Source of the DNA: Bacteroidales bacterium UBA3143 | Lineage (GTDB): Bacteria; Bacteroidota; Bacteroidia; Bacteroidales; Dysgonomonadaceae | Direction: 5' to 3' | NCBI GenBank assembly: GCA_002364735.1 | Contig: DEZB01000061.1 | Location: 1 to 25,269, forward strand | DNA length: 25,269 bases | In this document: in pieces, positions 7,845 through 16,452 of the stretch | Layout: each line of letters opens with the position of its first letter | How positions within the stretch are numbered: the stretch's first letter is position 1 | Notes under the pieces: model-generated | What the model saw: the letters and a program-made list of their open reading frames with translations, nothing else | The model's database searches: none | What the model was told of the DNA's origin: nothing | Program-made: the position numbers and the translations under genes

Positions 7845-10800
7845 ATGAAAAGAAAAATTTCAAATTTATTTAAAAGGTTTTTGCTCACTTTCTTGTGTGC
7901 ATCCTCCTTAAGTGTTTTTGCTCAAGACGTTACAGTCAAAGGGACGGTTTCTGATGCAAATGGAGAATCACTGATCGGTGTGACCGTTCAGGTGTTAGGT
8001 ACAACCATTGGTACAATAACGGACATAGATGGTAATTTCACACTTTTAAATGTTCCCACCCAAGCCACACTAGAAGTTTCATACGTTGGTATGACTTCTC
8101 AGCTGGTTGCGTTGAATGGACGAACTTTCTTGCATATAGTATTAGTGGAAGATAGTGAGCTCTTAGATGAAGTTGTGGTTATTGGTTATGGTACGATGCG
8201 TCGTGAGGCAATCACTGGATCTGTTTCATCTATGCGTGGGGATGTTTTAAGAGATATTCCAACAGGGAATGTGACTACAGCCTTACAGGGACGCTTGCCT
8301 GGTGTTCAAATGCAGCAAAGTAGCTCGAAACCAGGAGCGGATATGCAGATTCGTATTCGTGGTACACGTTCACTTAATGCTGATAACGACCCTCTTATTG
8401 TACTTGATGGAATACCATTTGCTGGGAATATTTCAGATATCAATCCAAATGATATAGAAAGTGTTGATATCCTCAAAGATGCTTCTTCAACTGCAATCTA
8501 TGGTTCAAGAGGTGCAAACGGCGTTATTATGATTACAACTTTTAAAGGGATTCCAGGTCAGAGTGCTAGGGTGAGTTATAACGGTTATTATGGAGCGAAA
8601 ACACTCTACAACCGATATCCAATGATGACTGGTGATGAGCTTTATCAGTTACGTGATGATGCAGGTATTTACAAGGAAAACATTGCAGACGGAGGCTCAC
8701 GTCCTACTTTGGGTAGCGATGAGGTAGAAGGCACTAACACAGACTGGCAAGATCTGATGTTTAAATCAGGAATGGTAATGAGCCATGATATAGGAGTATC
8801 TGGAGGATCGGAAACAGGAAGTTACAATTTTGGAGCGGGGTATTTTGAAGATCAGTCTCTTATGCCTGGACAAGATTATAATCGTATTAATCTTCGCGCC
8901 AACATTGATCAAAGTATTGGCAAATTCCTCCGTTTTGGATTAACCACCAATAACAATTACAATGTGACTAAGGGACAAAATCTTGGAATGTATAATACGC
9001 TGTCAACATCGCCATTAATTAATCGATTTAATATAGACGGCTCTTTAAAACCAATTGTACACGCTATTGCTGATAATGTTTGGACCTATACTCGCGAAAG
9101 GGTGCTTGATTTGGGAGACAGATATGCAGATAGCCGTCGTGGTTATGGTTCCTACAATTCACTTTACGGAGAAGTGAAAATTCCAGGTGTGGAGGGACTA
9201 GGTTACCGCATTAATATAGGACTAAATTTAAGAGGTTTTAACCGTGGTCAATATCAAGGTGAGGGAGTCTTCAGTGATACTCCTACTGCGGCTTCATCAG
9301 GTTCAATGGAAAAATCACTCACGTACCAATGGGTAGTTGAAAATATTGTTACTTATGATAAGTATTTCGAAAAGCATCACCTCACTTTTACAGGATTGTA
9401 TTCGGAAGAGGCAACTCATTATGACCGTTCACTTATAAAAGCGACTAATATTCCTTCTGATCATTTCCAATACTGGAATCTAGGACAGGCTTCCAAAGAT
9501 GATGTGACTGTCGATCCTGGAGAGCAACGATTTGAAGAATGGGGGTTGAAATCGGTGATGGGTCGTTTAATGTATGATTATGATAGTCGCTATATGCTCT
9601 CGGTTGCATTGCGTTCCGATGGTTCATCTCGTTTATCTCCTGGTTATAAATGGCAAACTTACCCCGCCATATCTGCAGGATGGAATATTGCCCGAGAACA
9701 ATTTATGGAAAATGCAAATTGGGTGAATAGCTTAAAGCTTCGTTTGGGTTGGGGACAAACCTCAAACCAATCAGTAGACCCATATGCAACTTTAGGACAG
9801 CTTTCATTAAGGCCTTACAACTTTGGTAGTACTACTACTACAGGTGCATATGTATCGGACGTGCCAAACACCGAACTGGGATGGGAGTATTCAAGTACAT
9901 ATAACGCAGGTTTGGATTTTACTTTGTTGAATCAACGATTACGCGGTTCAGTGGATTACTATGTTGTTAATACCGAAGATCTTTTAATGAGGGTTAATTT
10001 GCCGCAAACAGCTGGGGTAGCTAGTTATTGGGCAAATATCGGAAAATCTCAAAACAAGGGTATAGAATTAGCGATTAACGGAATCATATTTGAAAATAAA
10101 AATGATTGGTCATGGGATGTAGGAGTTAATTTCTACTCAAACAAAAATAAAATTGTTGAACTTGCATCAGGGTCAGATCGTGACGAAGCAAACGCTTGGT
10201 TTAAGGGCTATCCCATTAATTCCATTTTTGATTATGAAAATATTGGTATTTGGCAAGAAGAGGATAAACATTTAGATATTCTTGAACCAGGAGGGAATGT
10301 TGGCATGATTAAAGTGAAGTATACAGGGGATTATAATACTGACGGATCTCCTGTTAGACAGATCGGAGCTTCAGATCGCCAGATATTCAGTGCTGAACCA
10401 GACTGGTTGGGTGGTTTCAATACACGTGTGGCTTACAAAAATTGGGATCTGAATATAATTGGTACCTACCAACACGGAGGTATACTTGTAAGTTCACTAC
10501 ATGCTGCAAATGGGTATCTTAATATGCTTTCTGGTCGCAGAGGAAACGTTAAGGTAGATTACTGGACACCTGAGAACACCGATGTTAAATATCCAAAACC
10601 TGGAGGAGTGCAGAGCGGGGATAATCCGAAGTATGGTAGTACACTAGGTTATTTTGATGCATCTTATTTTAAAGTGGGACAGATGACGCTTGGGTATAAT
10701 TTAGATTCGAATACAGACTGGCTTAAAAGAGCTGGTATTGCAAATGCACGTCTTTATTTGAGTGTCCAAAATCTGTTCGTTCTATTCTCTCCATTTAACA

Positions 10801-10955
10801 GAGAAACTAAACTTGATCCTGTAACCAATTCTTATGGTGATGAGAATTCAGCAGTTACGAGTAGTTTGCCATACAATGCTGGAACTATGCTTACTGTGGG
10901 TACTAACACACCACAAACACGTAATTTTTTATTCGGAATTAATCTGACTTTTTAA
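7845..10955 (+). CDS. susC: SusC-family TonB-dependent outer-membrane transporter
   Basis: 1036-residue outer-membrane channel that imports glycan fragments with TonB energy, working with the SusD protein encoded next. Residues 1-27 are a Sec signal (FLLTFLCASSLSVFAQ). Residues about 28-115 form the carboxypeptidase-regulatory-like domain (VKGTVSDANGESLIGVTV, GTITDIDGNFTL, SYVGMTSQ). It is followed by DEVVVIGYGTMRREAITGSV, typical at the start of the SusC plug, then the plug itself with LQGRLPGVQM, DPLIVLDGIPF and ILKDASSTAIYGSRGANGVI. The rest is a long beta-barrel ending in FLFGINLTF with a C-terminal aromatic residue, usual for barrel insertion. The start at 7845 lies 144 bp after the putative operator. 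The neighbours point to xylan oligosaccharides as cargo; the sequence alone does not give the substrate. Confidence 0.95.
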   Translation: MKRKISNLFKRFLLTFLCASSLSVFAQDVTVKGTVSDANGESLIGVTVQVLGTTIGTITDIDGNFTLLNVPTQATLEVSYVGMTSQLVALNGRTFLHIVLVEDSELLDEVVVIGYGTMRREAITGSVSSMRGDVLRDIPTGNVTTALQGRLPGVQMQQSSSKPGADMQIRIRGTRSLNADNDPLIVLDGIPFAGNISDINPNDIESVDILKDASSTAIYGSRGANGVIMITTFKGIPGQSARVSYNGYYGAKTLYNRYPMMTGDELYQLRDDAGIYKENIADGGSRPTLGSDEVEGTNTDWQDLMFKSGMVMSHDIGVSGGSETGSYNFGAGYFEDQSLMPGQDYNRINLRANIDQSIGKFLRFGLTTNNNYNVTKGQNLGMYNTLSTSPLINRFNIDGSLKPIVHAIADNVWTYTRERVLDLGDRYADSRRGYGSYNSLYGEVKIPGVEGLGYRINIGLNLRGFNRGQYQGEGVFSDTPTAASSGSMEKSLTYQWVVENIVTYDKYFEKHHLTFTGLYSEEATHYDRSLIKATNIPSDHFQYWNLGQASKDDVTVDPGEQRFEEWGLKSVMGRLMYDYDSRYMLSVALRSDGSSRLSPGYKWQTYPAISAGWNIAREQFMENANWVNSLKLRLGWGQTSNQSVDPYATLGQLSLRPYNFGSTTTTGAYVSDVPNTELGWEYSSTYNAGLDFTLLNQRLRGSVDYYVVNTEDLLMRVNLPQTAGVASYWANIGKSQNKGIELAINGIIFENKNDWSWDVGVNFYSNKNKIVELASGSDRDEANAWFKGYPINSIFDYENIGIWQEEDKHLDILEPGGNVGMIKVKYTGDYNTDGSPVRQIGASDRQIFSAEPDWLGGFNTRVAYKNWDLNIIGTYQHGGILVSSLHAANGYLNMLSGRRGNVKVDYWTPENTDVKYPKPGGVQSGDNPKYGSTLGYFDASYFKVGQMTLGYNLDSNTDWLKRAGIANARLYLSVQNLFVLFSPFNRETKLDPVTNSYGDENSAVTSSLPYNAGTMLTVGTNTPQTRNFLFGINLTF

Positions 10956-11065
10956 TTTACTACACATAATCAAAAAGATAAGAAATATGAAACATGCAGT
11001 TGTTTTATTGATGTCAATTAAATATTTTTTACAAGTTCTAAATACATAATAAAAATTTGAATCAA

Positions 11066-13000
11066 ATGAAAAAGATAAATTATAAAAATATAATGGGGAT
11101 GTTCGTAATTGCTATCATGACATTCGGTTGTTCTAACGATATTCTCGAGGAAACCCCACGGTCCATATACGAACCTGGATTTTTCAAGACAGAACAAGGT
11201 ATACAATACGGTCTCACTTCGCTGTATGCGCATACACGATATTTTTTAGGCCAATATTATTATGCTGCAACACAGAATGGTACCGATGAGTATACTTATG
11301 CACAGAGTGCAGATAATAACTTTAAAGATACTGATATGTCAGGTGTAGGATCACTAAATCCCTCAAGCAGCCGTTCCGATGTGCTTTGGAATGCGGTCTT
11401 CACTAACATAAACACAGCTAGTGGTATTATAGAAAATGCGACTGAGGTAGGAATCTCTGACGCTCTTATTTCCGAAGCTCGATTCTTTCGTGCGTATGAT
11501 TATTTTCTACTTGTACAGACTTTTGGAGGTGTTCCGCTTGATCTGGGGGCAGGAGAATTAATGTTTAATACTTCACCATCACGAGTTTCAGTTCGAAATA
11601 CAGTTCCAGAAGTATACACAAAAGCAATTTTCCCTGACTTAAAAATTGCTATTTCTAATCTTCCAGAGATAGGTCGTCTTACAGGTACTGCAACTAAAAC
11701 CGCAGCACGACTATTTTTGGCAAAAGCATATTTGACTTATGCATGGTGGCTCGAGAATCCCTCTAATATCCCTACATACCCAGAAGCGCCTAGAACAGAT
11801 CCCGACGGACATAATGCCACATGGTATTACCAGGAAGCTTATAATATTGCTTTAGATGGTATAAATAATCCGGGTCCATTTGGTTTGCTGGATCATTTCT
11901 ATGATGTACATCTTGGTAGTAATGACAGAAATAAAGAGATTGTACTTTATTCAGATCATATTGAAGACGAATATTACAATAATGCAAGTCTGTCTTGGTC
12001 TAATGGAACTCCACCAGAGAACTATGCAGTCTGGTACGTTACTTCTAATTATGGTAATATTAGAAGTTCAGCTAACGGTACAGATTTCAATATATCTTCT
12101 GTTCAGCGTGATGCTGTTCAATGGGGAGGTCGTCCCTGGACGCGTATGGCTCCCACGATTGAAGCTTATACCAATACATTTTCTGATAAATCTATAGATA
12201 GTCGTTTCGATGGTACTTTTGCTTCTGTTTATTACGGAAATTGGGGTAAAGCAGGTATAGCTAATGAAACACTCATTAATGCGAATGGTTTACCTATAAA
12301 AAACGGAGATCCAGTTCTTACTTTTCTGGAAGAGGAACCAAGTATGCCAGTTAAGTATCCAGAAGGTGGCGGTCTTAGTAATGTAGGTGCTGGTACATTG
12401 CCAGGAAGAGCTGATTGGGTGATTGCCCCCAGTGGCATTAGCCGTATTTACTATCCTGGTTTATGGAAACTTGGTACCTATCGAACCGATAGCGGTACTG
12501 GTTTGGGACAACCAAATGGGGCAATTACGCGACCTTGGAATATAGCAAAGTTCTCAGAACTCTATCTTATCGCTGCAGAAGCCGCAGTGAGAGGAGCCAA
12601 CGGAAATATGAGTGCACGTCAACTGGTGAACGTGTTGCGTGCACGTGCTGGTAAATGGCGTTGGAGAAACAATGGGAACTATGCAAAAATTGAAGACAAT
12701 AGTGCAGCAATGGTAGCAGCCACTCCTTCTGTAATTGATATCAACTATATACTGACTGAACGCAGTCGTGAATACTTCGGTGAAGGTTATCGTTGGTATG
12801 ATTTAGTACGTACTCAGAAATGGGCGGAGTTAGCTGGATCATATACTATTTCTGGAACTGCTACTGGCGATCACACACCAGTTGTTTACACCCGTACAAT
12901 TCAACCTTTTCATTATCTTCGACCAATACCTCAGTCTCAAATTGATGGTATGATAATGACTCAAGAAGAAAAGGATGCTTATCAGAATCCAGGATATTAA
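11066..13000 (+). CDS. susD: SusD/RagB-family surface glycan-binding lipoprotein
   Basis: Lipoprotein partner of the SusC channel, expected to lie over the barrel at the cell surface and bind xylan fragments. Taking the ATG at 11066 gives 644 residues; an upstream TTG at 11057 would add only three. The N terminus MKKINYKNIMGMFVIAIMTFGC is a lipoprotein signal with the lipidated Cys in FGCSND. The SusD N-terminal pattern follows (LEETPRSIYEPGFFKTEQG), then the helical repeat region (EARFFRAYDYFLLVQTFGG, AARLFLAKAYLTYAWWL) and the C-terminal RagB pattern (FSELYLIAAEAAVRGAN, LTERSREYFGEGYRWYDLVR). It is longer than the usual 500-580 residues, with the extra length apparently in the middle (residues about 240-470). 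A strong terminator follows the stop codon. Confidence 0.93.
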   Translation: MKKINYKNIMGMFVIAIMTFGCSNDILEETPRSIYEPGFFKTEQGIQYGLTSLYAHTRYFLGQYYYAATQNGTDEYTYAQSADNNFKDTDMSGVGSLNPSSSRSDVLWNAVFTNINTASGIIENATEVGISDALISEARFFRAYDYFLLVQTFGGVPLDLGAGELMFNTSPSRVSVRNTVPEVYTKAIFPDLKIAISNLPEIGRLTGTATKTAARLFLAKAYLTYAWWLENPSNIPTYPEAPRTDPDGHNATWYYQEAYNIALDGINNPGPFGLLDHFYDVHLGSNDRNKEIVLYSDHIEDEYYNNASLSWSNGTPPENYAVWYVTSNYGNIRSSANGTDFNISSVQRDAVQWGGRPWTRMAPTIEAYTNTFSDKSIDSRFDGTFASVYYGNWGKAGIANETLINANGLPIKNGDPVLTFLEEEPSMPVKYPEGGGLSNVGAGTLPGRADWVIAPSGISRIYYPGLWKLGTYRTDSGTGLGQPNGAITRPWNIAKFSELYLIAAEAAVRGANGNMSARQLVNVLRARAGKWRWRNNGNYAKIEDNSAAMVAATPSVIDINYILTERSREYFGEGYRWYDLVRTQKWAELAGSYTISGTATGDHTPVVYTRTIQPFHYLRPIPQSQIDGMIMTQEEKDAYQNPGY

Positions 13001-13020
13001 GTATCTGATAATTAAATCAG

Positions 13021-13061
13021 GAATTACAAAGAAAGAAAAACTTTCTTTGTAATTCTTTTTT
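13021..13061 (+). terminator. Intrinsic terminator after susD
   Basis: A perfect 15-bp stem (13021-13035 with 13041-13055; right arm CTTTCTTTGTAATTC) has a 5-nt A loop and is followed by six Ts (13056-13061), 20 bp after the susD stop. It should end the susCD transcript, making the downstream enzyme cluster a separate or read-through unit. Confidence 0.85.
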
Positions 13062-13246
13062 AATATTTGAAAACCTCAAAAGTAAATCAACTTTCATTGT
13101 TTTATTTATAAAAAATAAATTGTTTTATAAATTATTTATATACAACTTTATTTTATTGAAGAATAATGAAATTATCATTTAGGTTCAAGTAATTTTAAGT
13201 GTGATTGTGAATCAAAACAAGTAATATAATAATTAGATAATAAAAT

Positions 13247-14995
13247 ATGAAGCAGAGCGATCAGTTTTGTTTAAGAATAAGAATAATTTTCGGTATTACA
13301 ATTATTGGAATACTTTCAATGAATAGGATGTTAGCTCAAACAACAATATCTATCAATGCCCCTATATTTTCTCACTTTTCTTATGAAGGAAAAGATAAGG
13401 TATACAAGGATAATATATTGGATGGAGATGAGTTTTATAATCCCATTATGCAGGGTTGTTATCCAGATCCCTCAATTACTAGAAAAGGAGATGATTACTA
13501 TTTAGTTACTTCATCGTTCTCTTTCTTTCCCGGGATTCCAATTTTTCATTCAAAAGATCTGGTTAATTGGAAACAAATTGGCCATGTACTTGATAAAAAA
13601 TCTCAACTAAAGGTGCAACATGAAAATATAAGTGGAGGTATTTATGCTCCCGCAATAAGATATAATTCTTATAATGATACTTTTTATTTGATAACAACAC
13701 AATTTGCCGGTGGAATAGGTAATATGGTGGTTAAAACAAAAGATCCTTTTCAGGGTTGGACTGAAGAAGTAATTAAATTAGATTTTGAGGGAATAGATCC
13801 GTCTCTTTTCTTTGATGATGATGGGAAAGCTTACGTTGTTCATAATGATGCTCCAGATAAAGATAAAGAATTATATGAGGGACATCGTGTGATTAAAATA
13901 TGGGATTATGACATTGAGAAAGATCAAGTTATCAAAGGTACAGACAAAATTATAGTTGATGGGGGCGTTGATATATCAAAAAAGCCAATTTGGATTGAGG
14001 CACCACATATTTACAAAAGGAATGGTGAATATTATTTAATGTGCGCAGAAGGTGGCACTGCCGACTGTCACAGTGAGGTAATATTTAAAAGTGATAATCC
14101 AAGGGGACCCTATTTACCCGCTTTAAATAACCCAATATTAAGTCAAAGATATTTAAATCCAAACAGACAAAATAGAGTAGAGTGGGCAGGTCACGCCGAC
14201 CTTATTGAAACTCCTGATGGAAGCTTTTATGGTGTCTTTTTAGGTATTCGTCCCAACGAAGAAGACAGAGTAAATACAGGAAGAGAGACATTTATTCTCC
14301 CAGTTGATTGGAGTGGAGAATATCCTGTTTTCCAAAACGGGCTGATTCCAATGGAACCAAAATTAAAAATGCCGAAAGGAGTTATCAATAAATCGGGAAC
14401 AGATGGGTTTTTCCCAAATGGAAATTTTAAATTTGAAGACAAGTTTCAAACCGGTAATTTAGACTATAGGTGGATCGGCGTAAGAGGGGCACACGAAGAT
14501 TTCACGTCATTTACAGAAAGGGGTTTACAAATAGAGCCATTTCCAACAAACATTAAAGAAGTTGCTCCCACTTCAACGCTATTTCATAGGCAACAGCATA
14601 ACAACTTTACTGTGACTACAACATTAGCCTATACTCCTAAATCCGAAAAAGATTTAGCTGGAATTATTTGTTATCAAAATGAAAATTACAATTATGTGTT
14701 TGGTATAACTCAAAAGGATAATAACTTTCACCTCCTATTAGAAAGAACGGATAATGGTAAATCTCAAATTTTAGTAACCCATAAAATAGATGTTAAAAAT
14801 CCGATAACTTTAAAGATAAGTGCGGAAGGTGATAGTTATCAATTTAGTTATTCTAATGATGGGGAGGACTTTATTAATATAGGAGGAACCCTTTCAGGTG
14901 ATATACTTTCAACAAATGTTGCCAGAGGATTTACGGGGAATTTAATAGGATTATATGCAACATCAACAAATGATGCTATTCCTGGTAATGAATAA
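13247..14995 (+). CDS. Secreted GH43 beta-xylosidase/alpha-arabinofuranosidase with C-terminal beta-sandwich domain
   Basis: 582 residues. Residues 1-31 are a long Sec signal (FGITIIGILSMNRMLAQ), so the enzyme is probably periplasmic. The five-bladed propeller has the GH43 catalytic triad in context: general base Asp74 (GCYPDPS), pKa-modulating Asp184 (GIDPSLFFDDDG) and general acid Glu251 (IEAPHIYKRNGEYYL). The opening motif YYLVTSSFSFFPGIPIFHSKDLVNW cut in two parts (YYLVTSSFSFFPGIP, HSKDLVNW) is typical of xylosidase-type GH43s. Residues about 405-575 look like the C-terminal concanavalin-like domain of XynB-type enzymes (STLFHRQQHNNFTVTT, GIICYQNENYNYVFG, GNLIGLYAT). Expected to remove xylose, or arabinose, from the ends or branches of xylo-oligosaccharides; which of the two cannot be told from sequence. 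First gene of the downstream enzyme cluster, 246 bp after susD with a terminator between. Confidence 0.9.
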   Translation: MKQSDQFCLRIRIIFGITIIGILSMNRMLAQTTISINAPIFSHFSYEGKDKVYKDNILDGDEFYNPIMQGCYPDPSITRKGDDYYLVTSSFSFFPGIPIFHSKDLVNWKQIGHVLDKKSQLKVQHENISGGIYAPAIRYNSYNDTFYLITTQFAGGIGNMVVKTKDPFQGWTEEVIKLDFEGIDPSLFFDDDGKAYVVHNDAPDKDKELYEGHRVIKIWDYDIEKDQVIKGTDKIIVDGGVDISKKPIWIEAPHIYKRNGEYYLMCAEGGTADCHSEVIFKSDNPRGPYLPALNNPILSQRYLNPNRQNRVEWAGHADLIETPDGSFYGVFLGIRPNEEDRVNTGRETFILPVDWSGEYPVFQNGLIPMEPKLKMPKGVINKSGTDGFFPNGNFKFEDKFQTGNLDYRWIGVRGAHEDFTSFTERGLQIEPFPTNIKEVAPTSTLFHRQQHNNFTVTTTLAYTPKSEKDLAGIICYQNENYNYVFGITQKDNNFHLLLERTDNGKSQILVTHKIDVKNPITLKISAEGDSYQFSYSNDGEDFINIGGTLSGDILSTNVARGFTGNLIGLYATSTNDAIPGNE

Positions 14996-15087
14996 AGGAA
15001 ACACTACCTAATTTAGTGTGCAACATATTTTGCAAGAAAGATAACAAAAAATAGAAACTATTCTTATTCGAAATAAGCCCTGCATAA

Positions 15088-16311
15088 ATGACTAAAAATA
15101 ATCTGATAGCCATTGTATTTTTAACTAACTTATTTTTATTGAGTGGATGTGTTAGTTTAAAGAATAAAGGTTCTTTTGAAAATAATTGGGTTGGTACATG
15201 GGGTACGGCCCAACAGTTAGTTGAACCTGACAATATGCCACCGGAACTGGGACTTTCGAAAAATACTCTACGTCAAATAGTTCGTGTTTCCATTGGTGGA
15301 GAACTCCTTAGAGTCCATCTTTCAAATGAGTTTAGCGTAAGCCCATTAAAAATAAATTCGGTTACGATTGCATCACCTGTTGAGGGTAGTACGATTAATC
15401 TCTCAACACAAAAGGAATTAAATTTCAACAGCTTAAAAAACATAACAATTCCCGCCCGCGGAGACGTAGTTTCTGATCCTGTAAAATTTAACCTGATCCC
15501 TAATTCTACTGTAGCGATTACAATTTGTTTTGATGAAACACCATCAGATCTTACGGGACATCCGGGCTCTCGTACCACTTCCTATTTACTTAAAGGAGAT
15601 AATCAGTTAACTGGTACCTTTGAAGAAGGTGTTGAAATGGATCATTGGTATATAATTAAAGGCATTGAAGTGGATTCACCTGCTGGCTCTGCTGCAATAG
15701 TGATTTTAGGGAATTCAATTACGGATGGAAGAGGTTCGGGTATAAATAAGCAGAATAGATGGACAGATATTTTATCTGAAAAATTATTGAAAAATCCGGA
15801 GACAAAAAATATAGGTGTCCTGAATATGGGAATCGGAGGTAATTGCGTTCTGAAAAATGGATTAGGTCCAACGGCTCTAAATCGTTTTCAGAATGACGTT
15901 TTATCCCATAACAGTATCCGATGGTTAATCATCTTAGAAGGAATTAATGACATTGGAGGCATAAATAAAGCAGAAGATGCACCAATGTTAGCGCAGGAAT
16001 TAATAGATGCTTACAAACATATGGTTGATGTTGCACATCAAAATAACATTAAAGTGTATGGTGCAACCATACTTCCATTTGCAAAATCTTTTTATGATAA
16101 TGAATATCGTCAGAATGCAAGAAAAATTGTAAATAAGTGGATTAGAAATTCGAACTATTTTGATGCAGTTATTGACTTTGATAAAATAATGCAAAACCCC
16201 AATGAGCTGGACACGATGCACCCTGACCTTCACGACAATGACTTTTTACACCCTAATGAGGAAGGATACAAAAAAATGGGTGAAAGTGTAGATTTGAACT
16301 TATTTAAATAA
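15088..16311 (+). CDS. SGNH/GDSL-family esterase-like lipoprotein, candidate xylan deacetylase
   Basis: 407 residues with lipoprotein signal LFLLSGC (lipidated Cys21). Residues about 34-160 form an N-terminal beta-rich domain (WVGTWGTAQQLVEPDN, RQIVRVSIGGELLRVHLSNE). The SGNH hydrolase domain follows: block I ILGNSITDGRG with nucleophile Ser210, block II NMGIGGN with Gly about 248-251, block III EGINDIG with Asn287, and block V DNDFLHPNEEGY with Asp385 and His388. The catalytic set is therefore complete. WVGTW-starting proteins of this kind are secreted esterases. In a xylan locus, removal of acetyl groups is the natural guess, but this is inferred from context; other acyl esters are possible. 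It lies 92 bp after the GH43 gene and 141 bp before the GH115 gene, in the same direction. Confidence 0.85.
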   Translation: MTKNNLIAIVFLTNLFLLSGCVSLKNKGSFENNWVGTWGTAQQLVEPDNMPPELGLSKNTLRQIVRVSIGGELLRVHLSNEFSVSPLKINSVTIASPVEGSTINLSTQKELNFNSLKNITIPARGDVVSDPVKFNLIPNSTVAITICFDETPSDLTGHPGSRTTSYLLKGDNQLTGTFEEGVEMDHWYIIKGIEVDSPAGSAAIVILGNSITDGRGSGINKQNRWTDILSEKLLKNPETKNIGVLNMGIGGNCVLKNGLGPTALNRFQNDVLSHNSIRWLIILEGINDIGGINKAEDAPMLAQELIDAYKHMVDVAHQNNIKVYGATILPFAKSFYDNEYRQNARKIVNKWIRNSNYFDAVIDFDKIMQNPNELDTMHPDLHDNDFLHPNEEGYKKMGESVDLNLFK

Positions 16312-16452
16312 GTTCAAGCTCAAATACAATGTAAATATTTTAGAATTTAGACACTGGATAATTATAAACTGTTGATATCATTTAATGCTACAAAGAATTT
16401 TAATAAAAGAAATTTTGAAAGAGATAATTTTTCAAATAAAATATACTTACTT

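Noticed and set aside
10987..11049. 20-codon frame between susC and susD beginning MKHAVVLLMSIKYF, preceded by AGATAAGAAAT
   Set aside because: Too short, no recognisable product, and the 110-bp gap is otherwise ordinary; a chance frame is as likely as a leader peptide.
13096..13128. Direct repeat of ATTGTTTTAT upstream of the first GH43 gene
   Set aside because: Low-complexity AT-rich sequence; mentioned only as a possible site, not annotated as a repeat.
16372..16452. N-terminal extension of the GH115 frame from a TTG
   Set aside because: The extension is polar, uses a rare start and would bury the signal peptide that begins at the ATG at 16453.
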